From contig NW_017265145.1 of NCBI RefSeq assembly GCF_001638985.1, positions 372,001 through 436,000 of the forward strand: a stretch of DNA of 64,000 nucleotides. Reading direction: 5' to 3'. Made by a program: the position numbers and the translations under genes. The DNA comes from Phycomyces blakesleeanus NRRL 1555(-) (lineage: Eukaryota; Mucoromycota; Mucoromycetes; Mucorales; Phycomycetaceae). Shown piece after piece: positions 24,049 through 36,130 of this stretch. Each line of letters starts with the position of its first letter. Position 1 is the first letter of the stretch. The notes under the pieces are model-generated. The model was not told the origin of the DNA. It searched no databases and was given only the letters and a program-made list of their open reading frames with translations.

Positions 24049-25493
24049 CTACTCCTCATCGGGCGGGTATCCATCATCAGCTACCAAAAAGTATTAGTTA
24101 TGTTACATGTATTAGAAAAACTTACTCTTTCGTCTGAACATTGTGATTTCTTGCTGTTTAAAATAGCGGCGGTTCTCCTCATCAATAAGAACAAGGTTAA
24201 GATAATAACGAGTAGAGAACTTCTTGTTGACATCTAATATCCACAAAAAAATTTGAGTTTCGTTCACAATAAAACCACATAATTGATCATTAGTTCCTAT
24301 CATTATAATTTACCTCTAAAAGTGGGTGCCAATTCAAATCCTCCAAGGAACAATCTGATAGGAATCGTCTCTCCCCTGACTGGTGCACCATCCATAATCT
24401 CAAACTTGGTCACAGTCTCACTTTCATTGTAGACGTTTGGAACTACTGCCGATTCAGTTATTTTGACACCAAGAATGCTCCACTTTTTAAAATACTTACG
24501 AGCGCCAGTAGTCTCTCTACGAATGATAGATAGCTCCATTGTCTTAATCTTTATGCGAACCAACAAGAAATAAATCTTTCCAACAATCACATCCTTGAGA
24601 TGATATCTGTAATCCACATAAATCAACACAGGTTCGAATGATCTCGTACATATTCTGCAAAATCCTTACTTCGATTTGTTGTATTCAAACTCGATATGCA
24701 AGCAGTCTTCAATACCAACTTCCATCTTGATCGAGTTATTAACCTCTGTAGGCATTCTGTAAGAGTACACCCAAATATCACGCTCACGGATGATATCTGG
24801 CATGCGACGAGCTACAGTAACACGTACAAAGTATCTATTGATATAAAGTATAGTGTCAATAGTTTCAATAGTCAAAATATGCCAGCTGGTTGCAATATTA
24901 CCTTAACTTCACGTTAATTCCATTATAGCATTCATACTGTTTCTCAACATTCTTGAACTCAAAGTCAAACTGTGTGTTCTGACGCAGTTCTCCTGGTGCA
25001 GCAAGCTCTTGAGAAAGGGTCAAGAATTCATGCGACTTTCCACGATCATAGAAGAGCTCTGATTTTACTCTAAAATTAGTTTTCCTTTTGTAAAAATAAA
25101 TAAAGATAATAATAACATTGAGATATTACCTATGCTTCCGACAAATTCGACTTTGATACCACTATGTTCAAGCTTCTTTCCATCCTTGATACGAATTGCA
25201 ATCTATAATACCCAGTCTCATCAGACTTAATTTCGTTGAGTTGTCATCCTTACCTTTCCGGTTACAGTCTCACCATCGAGATAAACTGGGTAACTCTCGC
25301 GTCTATCCTTATCGACCTTAACGTCTACATGCTTTCGTTGGTCTTCATTGTTGAACTGAACATCAATGTCCACAGGTGTGGACAGTCCAAAGATGCTCTA
25401 AGAGCAGAAATACAAGCACAAAATAAGGTGAGTTTTGGCTCGCTTATTTATTTGGAGTATCTTTTAAAAGCTTTTTCTTACTGCCATTGACAT
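24049..25493 (-). CDS. VPS26: Retromer subunit Vps26
   Basis: About eight coding exons. The first encodes only MSMA (25493-25482), and the second starts at 25397 with SIFGLSTPVDID. All introns examined are short GT-AG introns. The chain reads through arrestin-like domains: DGETVTGKIAIRIKDGKKLEH, GIKVEFVGSIELFYDRG, AAPGELRQNTQFDFEFKNVE, VNVKLRYFVRVTVARR-type strands, and the C-terminal lobe with GAPVRGETIPIRLFLGG and NRRYFKQQEITMFRRK. It ends DDGYPPDEE. As part of the Vps26-Vps29-Vps35 core it recycles cargo from endosomes to the Golgi and plasma membrane. The start fits the conserved family N-terminus. It is divergent from Fap7/AK6, with 427 bp between the two starts. Confidence 0.95.
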
Positions 25494-25920
25494 TTTGAAG
25501 TAAGGGGGAAGGGAAAAAAAAGGCGAATACAGGCCAAGGAAAGGACCAAGAAAGAGTATCAGCTGTACCGGAAATGCAATCTCCGCGCGGAGACCCACAT
25601 ACTGATACACATTTTGTACTCGTTTAAACGTCTCTGTGTAGGTTGCTATGTCTAGATTTAAGCGAGTCTCTTATTTAGTTGGGTATTTGTATAATAACGG
25701 TCCTCATAAAATATATATTTAAGAATTTAATTTGTATATACATATATCTAGCTATATGTATATATATATCCCTTTAACCTCCAACTCTAAAACAAATGGT
25801 TCTACTTGGTTGATGTCACTTGTGTCATAGGGCTCCCTTTTCACTGAGTTTTAAATCGCAGGCGTAGGATCTCGAATAAGCCTCCTTCTTCACTTCAAGC
25901 TTTGTTTTCTTCTACACATT
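25494..25920. promoter_or_regulatory. Divergent promoter region, VPS26 and FAP7
   Basis: A 427-bp spacer between two divergent housekeeping genes. It contains an A-purine-rich stretch next to VPS26 (25500-25560), a CCGCGCGG-like GC element at about 25580-25591, and TA-rich DNA at 25700-25770. No exon is supported. Confidence 0.45.
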
Positions 25921-26615
25921 ATGAGTGCCTCAGATTCTGACGACCAACCCATCGAGATCCCCGATCGCCCGATCCCAAACATCCTTGTGACCGGTACCCC
26001 GGGTACAGGAAAAACTACAACAAGTGAATTGATTGCCCAAGTCACTGGCCTTCAACATGTTAATGTTGGTGCAATTGTCAAAGCAAAACAACTTCACGAA
26101 GGTTATCTCGAGGAGTTCGATACCCATGTTCTCGATGAAGACAAGGTATTTTGAAGAGATTGGTACCGTATTTTTTTGGCAGATCAAATTGACATTTCTT
26201 TTCTTAGTTGATTGATGAACTTGAAGACACAATGACTGAGGGAGGAAAGATTGTGGATTTCCATACCTGTGAAATTTTCCCTGAGCGTTGGTTTGATCTT
26301 GTAATTGTTCTCAGAGCTGATACTGCTACTCTCTATGACCGTATGGAGAAGAGGTAAATTGCGCAAACATTGTATATATTAATGGTCATTTACTAATTAA
26401 GTAATAAACCCAAAAAAAAAATTAGAGGATATAATAAGCGTAAGATCGAGGAAAACATGGAGTGCGAGATTATGCAAATCGTATTGGAGAATGCACATGA
26501 ATCCTATGAGCCTGAAATTGTTGTTGAATTACAAAGCAATACTGTTGATGATATGGAGTCTAATGTTGAGAGGGTTAAACAGTGGCTTGATGCTTATAGA
26601 GCCCGTCATGCTTAA
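25921..26615 (+). CDS. FAP7: Adenylate kinase isoenzyme 6 / Fap7 family NTPase
   Basis: Three exons, 25921-26145, 26208-26353 and 26426-26615, giving 186 residues. The order of motifs matches human AK6 and yeast Fap7: Walker A VTGTPGTGKTTTSELIA, NVGAIVKAKQLHEGY, LDEDKLIDELED, the FHTCEIFPERWFDLVIVLR segment, RGYNKRKIEENMECEI, and C-terminal VKQWLDAY. Family members have broad-specificity adenylate kinase/ATPase activity and act with Rps14 in late 20S-to-18S pre-rRNA processing of the small subunit. The N-terminal extension before PNILVTG (about 18 acidic residues) is longer than in human AK6. It is divergent from VPS26 and convergent with ILV2 (196 bp between stops). Confidence 0.95.
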
Positions 26616-26811
26616 TAGAAGTGCAAGGATGGTTTTATTGGTAAAGAAACAAAACAACATAATATATAAAAAAATAAAATATATATAGACAGTAACTGTA
26701 ACCTTTTGACCTCATACACAATGTAAAAGATGAATGAGAATGAGAATGCATAATAGAAGGATATTTCTGAATGGAATGTTACTTTTTTTGACTTTTTTTT
26801 TGAATCAGTGA

Positions 26812-29028
26812 TCAGGTTGATCTATTTTTCTTTTCGAGAGAAGGGTGGATGATAAAGTCATCGAGAGCTTTACCACCAGGTACCATTGGGAAAAGATGCT
26901 CTTTCTTGCATACGACGGCATCCATCAGTACAGGTCCATCATGAGCTAAGAATTCAGCCATCTTTTCTTCAATTTCAGATGTCTTTGTTACGCGGATAGC
27001 CTTGACACCCATAGCTTCAGCCAACTTGCAGAAATCAGGGTTCTTCATAGTAGTTCCAGAATAACGGTTCTTGTAGAAAAGATCCTGCCATTGCTTAACC
27101 ATACCCTGGAAAGAGTTGTTGAGCAAAAGAACCTTGACACCAATCTTGAATTCAGCAGCAGTGGCCAATTCCATTGCGGTCATTGAGAATGAAGCATCGC
27201 CATCAATGTCGACAACAATATGGTCAGGTTTGGCCACCTTGGCACCAATAGCACTGGGAAGACCGTAGCCCATAGTACCGAGACCACCGGAAGTAATGAA
27301 AGAACGAGGATGTCTCCAACGGAAGAGCTGGGCAGCCCACATTTGATGTTGTCCAACACCGGTTGTGATGATGACCTTATCCTTTATATCTCTGGTTTGG
27401 CGATCGAGGGCTTCAATGAGCTGCTGAGGCTTAAGAGTAGCTTCATCATCGACGGGCTTCTCATAATACCAAGGGTATTTCTCCTTCCATTCAGTGATCT
27501 GATCGAACCAGCCCTTGCGCTCTGAAGAGCGGATCATAGGCAACATAGAACGCACATTTTCGGTTACATCGCCTTCGATGGCATGGGTAGCCTCAACCAC
27601 CTTGTTGATATTCTTAGGCATGATTTCAAAGTGGAGGATACCACCACGGTCTTCATTGGCAGCTTTGACAGCTTCAGGGGCAAACAGCTTGAGGTTACCA
27701 GTGACACGGTCATCGAAACGGGCACCAAGGGCAATGATCAAATCTGCATTCTGCATGGCAAGGTTGGCATAACAAGAACCGTGCATACCGAGCATATGAA
27801 GAGATTTGGGATCCATCTCGTCAAAGGCACCAAGTCCACAGAGAGTAGTAGTGACAGGAATGTTACCATCGTTGGCTAACTTGGCAAGAATCTTGTGGCC
27901 GTCGGGATGACCAAGAACACCCTGACCAGCATAGATTACAGGACGCTTGGCCATGTTGATGAGAGCGGCAGCCTTCTCCAACAAAGGTTCGGGTCTAACC
28001 TGGGCATCTTCAGTAAAGGCACCGATGGCAGTGTTAGGGATTGCGGTAGGACGAGCAGGGATGAAAGCGTTTGTGGGGATAGGGCGACGGAGGATTGCAG
28101 CGGTAACATCCTTGGGAAGGTCGACCAAGACTGGACCGGGACGGCCAGATGTGGCAATGGTGAAAGCTTCATTGATGCGACGAGGCAATTCGGCAATATC
28201 CTTCACCATTACGTTCCACTTGGTGCAACCACGAGAGATACCGACCACATCAGCTAGATGATTTTTCAAAATTTAATATAACAAATAATTATACTAAATC
28301 CGATCGAATTAATTGTTTACCTTCTTGGAAAGCATCAGTTCCAATAGCGCCAGTGGGAACCTGCCCAGTAAAGACAACAAGGGGAATTCCATCGGCAAGG
28401 GCATCTGCCATAGCAGTCACCACATTTGTTGCACCTGGACCTGAAGTTACCAACACAACACCAACCTTTCCACTTGAAGAAATTCATTTAAGTATGCAAT
28501 CGAACTCATATGTGTAAATATTTGCAGTTGTAACTTACGTTGCCTTAGCATAACCTTCGGCCATGTGTCCTGCACCTTGTTCATGACGAGGAAGGATAAA
28601 CTTGAAGTATTCTGATTCATGGATTGCATCGAATACGGGCAAAATAGCACCTCCAGGGTAGCCAAAGATATGTTCGACCTTTTGACGGAGCATCATCTCA
28701 TGAAAAATTTCTCCACCGGACATTCCAACAAACGAGTCGTCCATTTCTACAGCTGAGGGTTTCTTCAACTGGCGTACACTAGTTTTCTTCTTATGGACAG
28801 GAGTAGCTTCACGTTCGGCCACATCGACATTTCTGGAAAGTAGGTTTTTGTTTATTTAATTAATTCGCTGAACAATAGAAGGCAGTATGATGTGACTTTA
28901 AGAGAAACTCACTTGGCAACAGCGGCACCACGGGTAGCAATAGCAGTGTGGAGACAGGCAAGAGTCTGGGGGCGAACGAGCGTACGTCTCAGCAGAGAAG
29001 CCGAAGTTCTTGCGGTAGAGGAGAGCAT
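26812..29028 (-). CDS. ILV2: Acetolactate synthase catalytic subunit, mitochondrial
   Basis: Four exons: 29028 to about 28912, 28832 to about 28530, a short third exon, and 28253-26812. It catalyses the first common step of valine, leucine and isoleucine synthesis, condensing pyruvate with pyruvate or 2-oxobutyrate (ThDP, FAD, Mg). The N-terminus ([18 protein letters not shown]) is a Ser/Arg-rich mitochondrial presequence. Visible motifs: [15 protein letters not shown], the catalytic Glu in [41 protein letters not shown], the ThDP/Mg motif [17 protein letters not shown] ending in LLNN, and [12 protein letters not shown] with the Trp that contacts herbicide inhibitors in plants. Codon use is biased, indicating high expression. 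It is head to head with LEU2 of the same pathway. Confidence 0.97.
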
Positions 29029-30370
29029 TATTTATGGCTTAATGATGGTCCTTTGATATCTTGGTAAAAGATCGTCTGTCAAGAGGCTCTATATATAAAC
29101 AGAAAAGGGAGAGAGAAAATCTAGAAAGCCCAAGACCTTTATTGGCCTTTGAATGAGACTCACAAATTTTAAGACGGCGATGGCCACAAAGACTGAGTTG
29201 ATCTTGTTTTGTTGACCAAACAATACTTCTCTTACACTCTCCACCTTTATCTCTTTTCTCTCAAAGACCTTTTTCTCATGATCAATTCCATTGCGAGGCT
29301 CTATTTACTTGTCTTTAGCTTTAATTCTGCCTAACAAAGCCAAAGGATTTAATAAACTTGCCCGGAGATACGACATGAGTCACACCAATCAGGAGCAGTG
29401 GATGTACTGAGGTGGATGAGATAGGAAGCATTAAATTATGATTGGCTAAAAAGATCGATGATTCGCCTTTGGTCACCACTGTCACGTGCCCAATGCACAA
29501 ACCTTCATAGTGAGCGAACCTTGTGTTGGTGTGGTTCATTGGCCTTCCGCTTTATGCTGCTATAGCCAATCACATCTGATAATAACGGTCCGATAACCAT
29601 TCAGGCCACCTTGACTTTTGTCATTTACTAACACACACCATACTTCACACCTGTGCCTAGAATTTTATACAAAAACACAAACAAATGTTTCTAGGATTTC
29701 ATATTCATTCATGAAATTACACCCAAATGCACCAAATCTGCTTCTAGATAATGTCGGCTTCAATATCCGATAGGTTCCGTATACTATATTGAAATATCAC
29801 ATATAATAACATTTACAAATCCACTATGTGTTGTATTAATATATGAAATATATACATTTATATATCCACACAAAAAAAAGAGTTTTTTTTTGGTTTGATT
29901 AAAAGTCTTTTATACTTGTTCTATATAAAGATTATTTATAGTATAAAAACAGAAAGAATGATAATAGACATTTGGTGGCGAGTATGACAAAAATGAACAC
30001 AAAAACAGTAAGCCCCTTTAGTTAAGTATCTTTATCAAGATTATAAGCCAGGCATTGTGGAGATCCAACTACAAATGAAATAAAAATAAAACAAAAAAGA
30101 AATCCTAGAGATCTTCACGTCACACCCAATCCTCAAGTTCGTCATTATTCATCTGCCAATCAGAACCAATGCTGCATTACAGCTCATCATTGGCCCACAT
30201 CAACATGAATCATCTCCACATACTTCAAAGCACAGTCAAAAAGATTAAAGTTTTTTGTGCCTGTTGCAAGCATAAAAATAAATATCCTCAAGTCACAAGC
30301 TAGACGCGCTTCTTCTCCAAAGCTCAATACAAATTTACCTTTTTTTTTCATAATATCTAACAAAACTATA
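29029..30370. promoter_or_regulatory. Divergent ILV2-LEU2 promoter region
   Basis: A 1.34-kb spacer with no gene. CCAAT boxes, both orientations, are at 29141, 29385, 29441, 29490, 29538, 29566, 30126 and 30156. A perfect Gcn4/Cpc1-type site TGAGTCA is at 29376-29382, next to a CCAAT box, and an E-box CACGTG is at 29483-29488. A TATA-like element (TATATATAAA) at about 29089-29098 lies about 60 bp upstream of the ILV2 start on its strand. No perfect Leu3-type CCGG-N2-CCGG site is seen. General amino-acid control of both genes through the Gcn4-type site is plausible but inferred. Confidence 0.6.
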
Positions 30371-31641
30371 ATGGTCAAGCCTATTTCTATTGTCTGCCTC
30401 CCCGGTGATGGTGTCGGTCCTGAAGTTGTCGGTGAAGCCGTCAAGGTGCTCAAGGCTATTGCTACTCACAGATCTGCAGCCCTTGGTGTCGATTTTAAGT
30501 TCTCTGAGGAACTAATTGGCCTTGCTGCTCTTGAGAAGACTGGTAACTTTAGAACTATGGCCTAGCCAGCATACACGCACATATACTAATCCACATGTAC
30601 AAAAAAAAAGGTGAACCTCTTCCCGACTCTGCCCTTGAAGCCTGTAGAGCTGCAGATGCTATCTTGCTGGGTGCTGTAGGTGGTCTCCCAGGTGCTCACA
30701 TTGGCAGTGGCCCTCGTCCTGAGCAGGGTTTACTCAAATTGCGCAAATCGCTTGACTTGTATGCCAACCTTCGTCCTGTCACATTCGCCTCTGAATCTCT
30801 CACCAGTCTTTCACCCCTCAAGGATCACGTTGTCAAAGGAACCGAGTTTGTGTTTGTTAGAGAGTTGGTTGGTGGTATTTACTTTGGCGATCGCAAGGAA
30901 GCTGGAGAAGATGGCAAAGGTAATTAAGGATATTTAATTAAGACCAGGGTGTGCCATATAGTGATTAAGGCTAACGACGATTGTGGTAAATTATCTCTAG
31001 CTTATGATACTCTTCCCTATTCTGCCGAGGAAATTGAGCGTGTGACACGCCTTGCTGCTCTGTTGGCATTGAAGCAGAACCCTATTGGCAAAATTCACTC
31101 TATTGACAAGGCCAACGTATTGGCAACCTCTCGTTTGTGGCGTAAGACTGTCACCCGAGTTTTGGAGACAGAGTTCCCTCAAATTCAATTTGAGCATCAT
31201 CTTGTTGACTCAGCTGCAATGGCAATGGTACAAAACCCCAAACGTCTTAACGGTGTTGTCTTGACCGAAAACATGTTTGGCGATATCCTGTCCGACGAGG
31301 CTTCTGTCATCGTTGGTTCCCTTGGTTTGTTGCCCTCGGCTTCGTTGAATGGTCTCCCCGATGGTAAGCAAAAGTGTGTTGGTCTGTACGAACCTATCCA
31401 CGGATCTGCTCCCGATATTGCTGGCCAGAACATTGCCAACCCTATCGCTACCATCCTCAGTGTCGCTCTCTTGCTGCGTTATTCTCTTGGTTACGAAAAG
31501 GAAGCTGTTGCAGTTGAGAAGGCTGTCCGTGATGTTCTTGACGGTGGTTTGCGCACTCGTGATTTGGGTGGCAACCAGTCTACAACCGAAGTCGGTGACA
31601 AGATTGTTCAGGCTCTTATTCCTATCCTCAAGACACTTTAA
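30371..31641 (+). CDS. LEU2: 3-isopropylmalate dehydrogenase
   Basis: Three exons, 30371-30542, 30611-30919 and 31001-31641 (both introns GT-AG), giving 373 residues. It oxidatively decarboxylates 3-isopropylmalate with NAD in leucine synthesis. Motifs in order: [18 protein letters not shown] near the N-terminus, [20 protein letters not shown] across the first splice, [14 protein letters not shown] with the substrate arginines, [46 protein letters not shown] with the metal-binding Asp residues, and [19 protein letters not shown] for NAD binding. No mitochondrial presequence is seen, so it should be cytosolic. It is convergent with the Fip1 gene (110 bp between stops). It is homologous to the fungal leucine marker genes. 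Confidence 0.97.
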
Positions 31642-31751
31642 ATAGCCAACTGTCAAAAAAGAGGAGTATTTCTTTTATGTGTATATATAAATGTGTGTTT
31701 TAAATAAAATCAAGAGAAATAAAAAAAAGAAACAATAATCAACAAAAAAAA

Positions 31752-33597
31752 CTATCTGTCCCGGCTGCTATTTCTTCCGCCACTACTGCTATTATTACTG
31801 TTGCTATTGTTGCTGTTGCTGTTACTATTGCTATTGCTATTGTTGTTGTTGTTGCTGCTGCTGCTGTTATTATTGCTGGTACTGTTGTTGCCACCTCGCA
31901 TTAGTCCCATGCGAGCTATTGTACTTGATCCTCCTCGCATCGGTGACCGTCCTCTAAAGTCGCCATCAAAGTTCATGGGCCCTCCTTGCATGGCTGGATT
32001 GAAGAATGTCAATCCCATCGGATTACCCGTCATTTCTGAGGGAAACATATTCATTGGCATACTAGATCCGCTCTGGAAGTCCATCGGAAACATCCCATCA
32101 TCCATATTCATTCTGGTGCAAGGGTGAATAAATTAAAGACTTGTATCACAAACCAAAAGTTATTTTATCTTACATGGAATCGCCATCTCGATCATTTCCT
32201 CCCTCAGAGCTTTTGGGACGACCTCCCATAGACATCCCTGTTCTGCCAGTACTACGAATAGGGAAGTTTGTATTTCTTCCGCTTCGAATACCCTGTCCAC
32301 TACTGGAAGACGTTGTACCCATACCAACTGTCGTACCCATTCCCATAGGCATGCCCATCATTGAATTTGTCATACTGCCTATACTCATTGGCATACTTCC
32401 ATCCATCATCGAAGTCGGCATCATCATTCCCATAGACATAAAGTCAGACATATCTATATCTCCCATCATCTAAGTAAACCGAATGAATATAGTTAATAAA
32501 CATCTTCCTGTCATACCCCCAAATAAAATATGTGCGCACACCTTTTTGTTTTCGCGGAGCATCTTTTGCTTAAGACAATAAGCTCGCCAGGTCACTTCAT
32601 TGAAACCATAATTGAAGAAATCTGTGATGTCAGCACCTGGCTTTCTCCATGGTTTATCCTCAACTGTGTCCAAATCAACATCTGTAATAGGCTGGCCATT
32701 CAATTCACCCACAGCCTCAAGATTGATTCCTCCAGTGCTTGTCTTTCCACTAGAGGCAGAGGGATTCGATTGTGAGTTAGCCTGGGGTGTATTCGAAGAT
32801 TTTCCTTGCTGGCCGGGTTTGATGGTCACTAGTGGGTTTGAGCCCCCCTTTGTAGTGGCTGGTTCAGGAGATCCATTGGTAGCTGCTGCCGGAGCTCCGT
32901 CTTGGCTAAATAAATAGACTATATATCAACACATAATCACTTTCCCTGAGATATGTACATCCTTACCCAGAAGCTTCAGTGTTATCTCCGACATTCTCAC
33001 TCTCATCGTTTTCCAGCATGATCTCCAAGTCCTATACAGTAAATTCGATAAATATCTAAATCAAGGTATAACAGACCCTAACGTGTCTATCACATTAAGT
33101 TTATACACTTACATCATCACTATAATCTTCTTCATTCTCTCCCTGTTCTTCTTTTACTTCTTTGGTGTCAGTCTCCATAACATCCTCTTCTTTTTCTTGT
33201 CTATTCCAATATTGTGTTCAGAGGCATGTGTTTCGAAGCTGATGCGTTTATAGATTATATTACCTTGAGATGTCTTGTGCCCTAATGTATGCATAAGTTA
33301 TATGTAATCTTTAGTTTTGCATCATGGCTTACTCATTAGCCGTGCTTCCTTTGTATAGCTCATAAAGATCCTCGTCTTCTTCCGATTCGGCTTAACATAA
33401 TGGTCTTTAGTTTAGAGCAGATCTACATAGTGTGTTCGCAAATCTAAACACACACCTTCACCCTTAACATCATCCTGCTGTACTATAAGTGGAGCATTAT
33501 AATTGCTTGTATTGGTTTTCTTTTCGGTTTCTCCACTAGAAGGTCCGTACAAGAACTCATCTACATCGTCTTCATCAGCAGAATTATGAGAATTCAT
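31752..33597 (-). CDS. FIP1: Pre-mRNA 3'-end processing factor Fip1
   Basis: At least seven exons. The start at 33597 gives [18 protein letters not shown], an acidic Fip1-type N-terminus. Further short acidic exons follow ([14 protein letters not shown] and EIMLENDES segments). The diagnostic Fip1 motif lies at about 32580-32690: [17 protein letters not shown] followed by [17 protein letters not shown]. Fip1 bridges poly(A) polymerase and the cleavage/polyadenylation factor. Downstream comes a Met/Gly-rich disordered tail (exon about 32170-32469), and the last exon (from 32112) ends in a long Asn/Ser run and SSRDR. The Asn/Ser run is encoded by AAC/AAT/AGC repeats and is probably unstable in length. 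Small exon edges between 33000 and 33460 are approximate. Confidence 0.88.
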
Positions 33598-34200
33598 TGT
33601 CTTCGCAGTAGTAGCTTTTGGTTATAAGATTGGTATGAAAATTTAAAGACGTGTTTCGAGGTGCAGTCACACACTAATGATTTCTTAAATCCAGAGAATT
33701 GCATTTCTTTTGTATATATTTAATTATTTTGTAATTCTACTACCAAGACAAGAAAGAATACAATTGTTTAGGTATAGCTATCGCCACAAAATAAGTTGTC
33801 TAAAGACTGGGGAATATAAAGCATATTTGTGCTAAAATGAAAAGGGAAAAAGATCCTTAGCGCCGACTTTATGCTTCAATAAGTACGAATGAGATCAATA
33901 AGTCAAAATTGGGGTCTTAGTATATGTGAATGCATTAGTAATTGATTTGTAGACTCCCTCTTTCATCTCTCTTTCATCTCTCTTTCATCTCTCTGTCCAT
34001 CTTCTCGATTTACTTTATTAAATACACTTCAGCTCAATGGAATGCAATATACTAAATACATAATTGGCTATTATAATAATTCCTTTTCTACTATCAGCCG
34101 AAATTCTTGCAATAAAATTGCCGGATTATGTTGTAGCTGATATAAAACAGCTTTGTTTACCCAAGTAGAGCATTGTTTGTGATAGTCTTCAGATTTTTCT
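33598..34200. other. Intergenic region with TCTCTTTCA-type tandem repeat
   Basis: A 603-bp spacer between SMG9 (3' side) and Fip1 (5' side), both on the minus strand. At about 33957-34000 a CTCTCTTTCAT unit repeats about four times. The rest is A+T-rich without coding signal. Confidence 0.5.
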
Positions 34201-35790
34201 TTATCCGTCTCTAAACTTTTTAGCCATCTTGAGGTAATCCATAAAGTGATCAGATTTTCGAATCAGTTCGTATGTTTTTACAGAATTACGAAACCATTCT
34301 TTTTCAGACACTTGGCCTCGCTTTCCAGCTCTACGGGGTGCTGCCATGACTTGATCCCGCAAGCTAGCCATTAATATATCAAATGATTCGACTCCACTTG
34401 CAGGGTTAGTAGTAGGTAAGAAGAACAGGTTGATAGGATCTGGGATATCAAATGCTGGTAACACATATCCCAAAGAGACGAGGCCTGTGTGATAAAAGGT
34501 TAACTTCACGCATACCCGACCAAAAGTCTAGTGAGTTGCCTCACCTGAGATCTTTAAAGAAGATCCAGCCAGGGCACTTTTTAGTACTGTTTGTGCATTT
34601 CTGTAATGCCGCCAAGTGAATTCCAAATCCTGACATTTGTTACCAACAAATACTATATTCGTAATGTGAATAAACATATTATTATTACATATACATATAT
34701 ATATATATATATAGTTGATAAAATTACCAATATCAGCGACATAGTGGGGATCTTGCGTCAGACTTGAAAGTGGAATCAAAGGGAATTCAGGCAGATTAAC
34801 TTTAAGCATCTCGGCTCGCCTAAGACTTTGTAGTATAAGGCTATCTACTTCTGAGCCTTCAGAAACAAACATCACCACATTACAAACAGAAAGCATAAAC
34901 ACGAGTTGATAGAGGGACTGTAATGAATAGTTAAATATCAATCGATGAGGGAAAGCAGCGCAATCGAGTCTGGTATCCTAATATGTACCTCCATTTCTAT
35001 CCAAATATCAGGTGGTAGACCTTCAAGACCTCCAGTTCTCAATGCTCTATCCATCACTGACCAGCTTAATATCGGCTACAAACCAACAATAAACGGATAT
35101 ACATAAATAAATAAATAAAATATGGAGAGGGGGACCATAATATGGACAATCTACCTCTGTGTCAAGTAATATTGTTCGTTCAGATGTGATATGCATATCT
35201 ATACCCAACGTTTTATGGCCTTCATAAGCTAATATATCTGTATTTTGCGTTGCAAATCCCTGATTATATACAATCTTAGTAAATTGTATCTTTCCAGACA
35301 GATAAAAATGCTTATTATTACCTCAGTGGTGTCCTGCATAAGACTTGAGAGTAAGGTGGATTTTCCTACCCCTTGCTTTCCTACAACACCCACAACAAAA
35401 TGGCCCGGATGATCTCCTAGACACTAGATTATTGTCATCTACTGGTGCCTTTTTCTCTTGTGTATAAACAAGTACCCATTCTAAGCTTACTTTTAATACA
35501 GTGTCTATCTGAAACTTTGTTTGCCTTCTGAAAAATGGCAAAACTGCTTTAATCTCTTCTGGTTTTGCTGGGCGTGGCTGATCACATTGTTTTCGATCAT
35601 CAACAGGCTCAGATTGAGTAGGCTCTATACGATTTGGTCGTTCGAGGATCACTGGAGCCTGCATAAACGGTTTAACTGTATTTCGCGAGTACTCATCCTA
35701 AATTGGTCATTAGTTTTTTGTAAAGTGCAATCATTTTTGAATTACCCTGCGACGATCTTTGCGCTTGGAATCCCGTCCTCTTTTTTCCAT
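34201..35790 (-). CDS. SMG9: SMG9-like subunit of the SMG1 NMD kinase complex
   Basis: About eight exons. The first (from 35790) encodes MEKRGRDSKRKDRRR. The second covers VILERPNRIEP up to a GT-AG intron whose acceptor at about 35412 restores LGDHPGHFVVGVVG and the P-loop VVGKQGVGKSTLLSSLM. Later exons give LGIDMHITSERTILLDTEP and ILSWSVMDRAL, the EMESLYQLVFMLSVCNVVMF helix, LRRAEMLKVNLPEFPLI, and the C-terminal segment SLRDQVMAAPRR followed by EKEWFRNSVKTYELI. These follow human SMG9 in order. SMG9 with SMG8 forms a G-fold heterodimer that regulates SMG1, the kinase of UPF1 in nonsense-mediated decay. Budding yeast lacks this branch. The Walker A motif is complete, as in animal SMG9. Internal exon edges are approximate. 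Confidence 0.85.
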
Positions 35791-35988
35791 TATTGTACCA
35801 AACAATTCTAGATTATTATTTTTATTGTGATCTATACTTTATTAGTCCTGCACAGATTATGGAGACAGCGCGCAGTGTTCGGACTTGAGCTATTTGATTT
35901 TCTCAGGTACGGGTAAATTTTTCACCTATAAAAAAAAAAGAATGAAGGGGAAGGGAAATATATGCAGTTGGTGTGGACAGACTAAAAG

Positions 35989-36130
35989 TTCAAAAAAAAG
36001 GGCAAAAAAAAACAAAAATTTAAGTCATATCATTGGTCTAGAGTTTTAATTTATTTTACCCTTTTTTTGCCCTTTTTTTTTGAACCTCCAAAAAAAAAGG
36101 GCAAAAAAGGGTAAAAAATTTATTCGACTC
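35989..36130. repeat. Nested A-rich inverted repeat (MITE-like)
   Basis: An imperfect inverted repeat of about 41-bp arms (36041-36081 and 36089-36130) is centred near 36085. The shared core is AAAAAAGGGCAAAAAAGGGT. A third copy of the core in the same orientation as the right arm lies at 35989-36013 (GTTCAAAAAAAAGGGC). The block sits in the divergent spacer between SMG9 and the Dabb gene. It could be a relic of a small non-autonomous transposon or a strong hairpin. No target-site duplication could be fixed. Confidence 0.55.

Noticed and set aside
27220..28261. Several plus-strand frames of about 85-120 codons opposite ILV2
   Set aside because: They lie antisense to a well-conserved exon and result from its codon bias; no independent motif.
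31801..32127. Plus-strand frame starting with a long Leu run
   Set aside because: Antisense to the Asn/Ser repeat of the last Fip1 exon.
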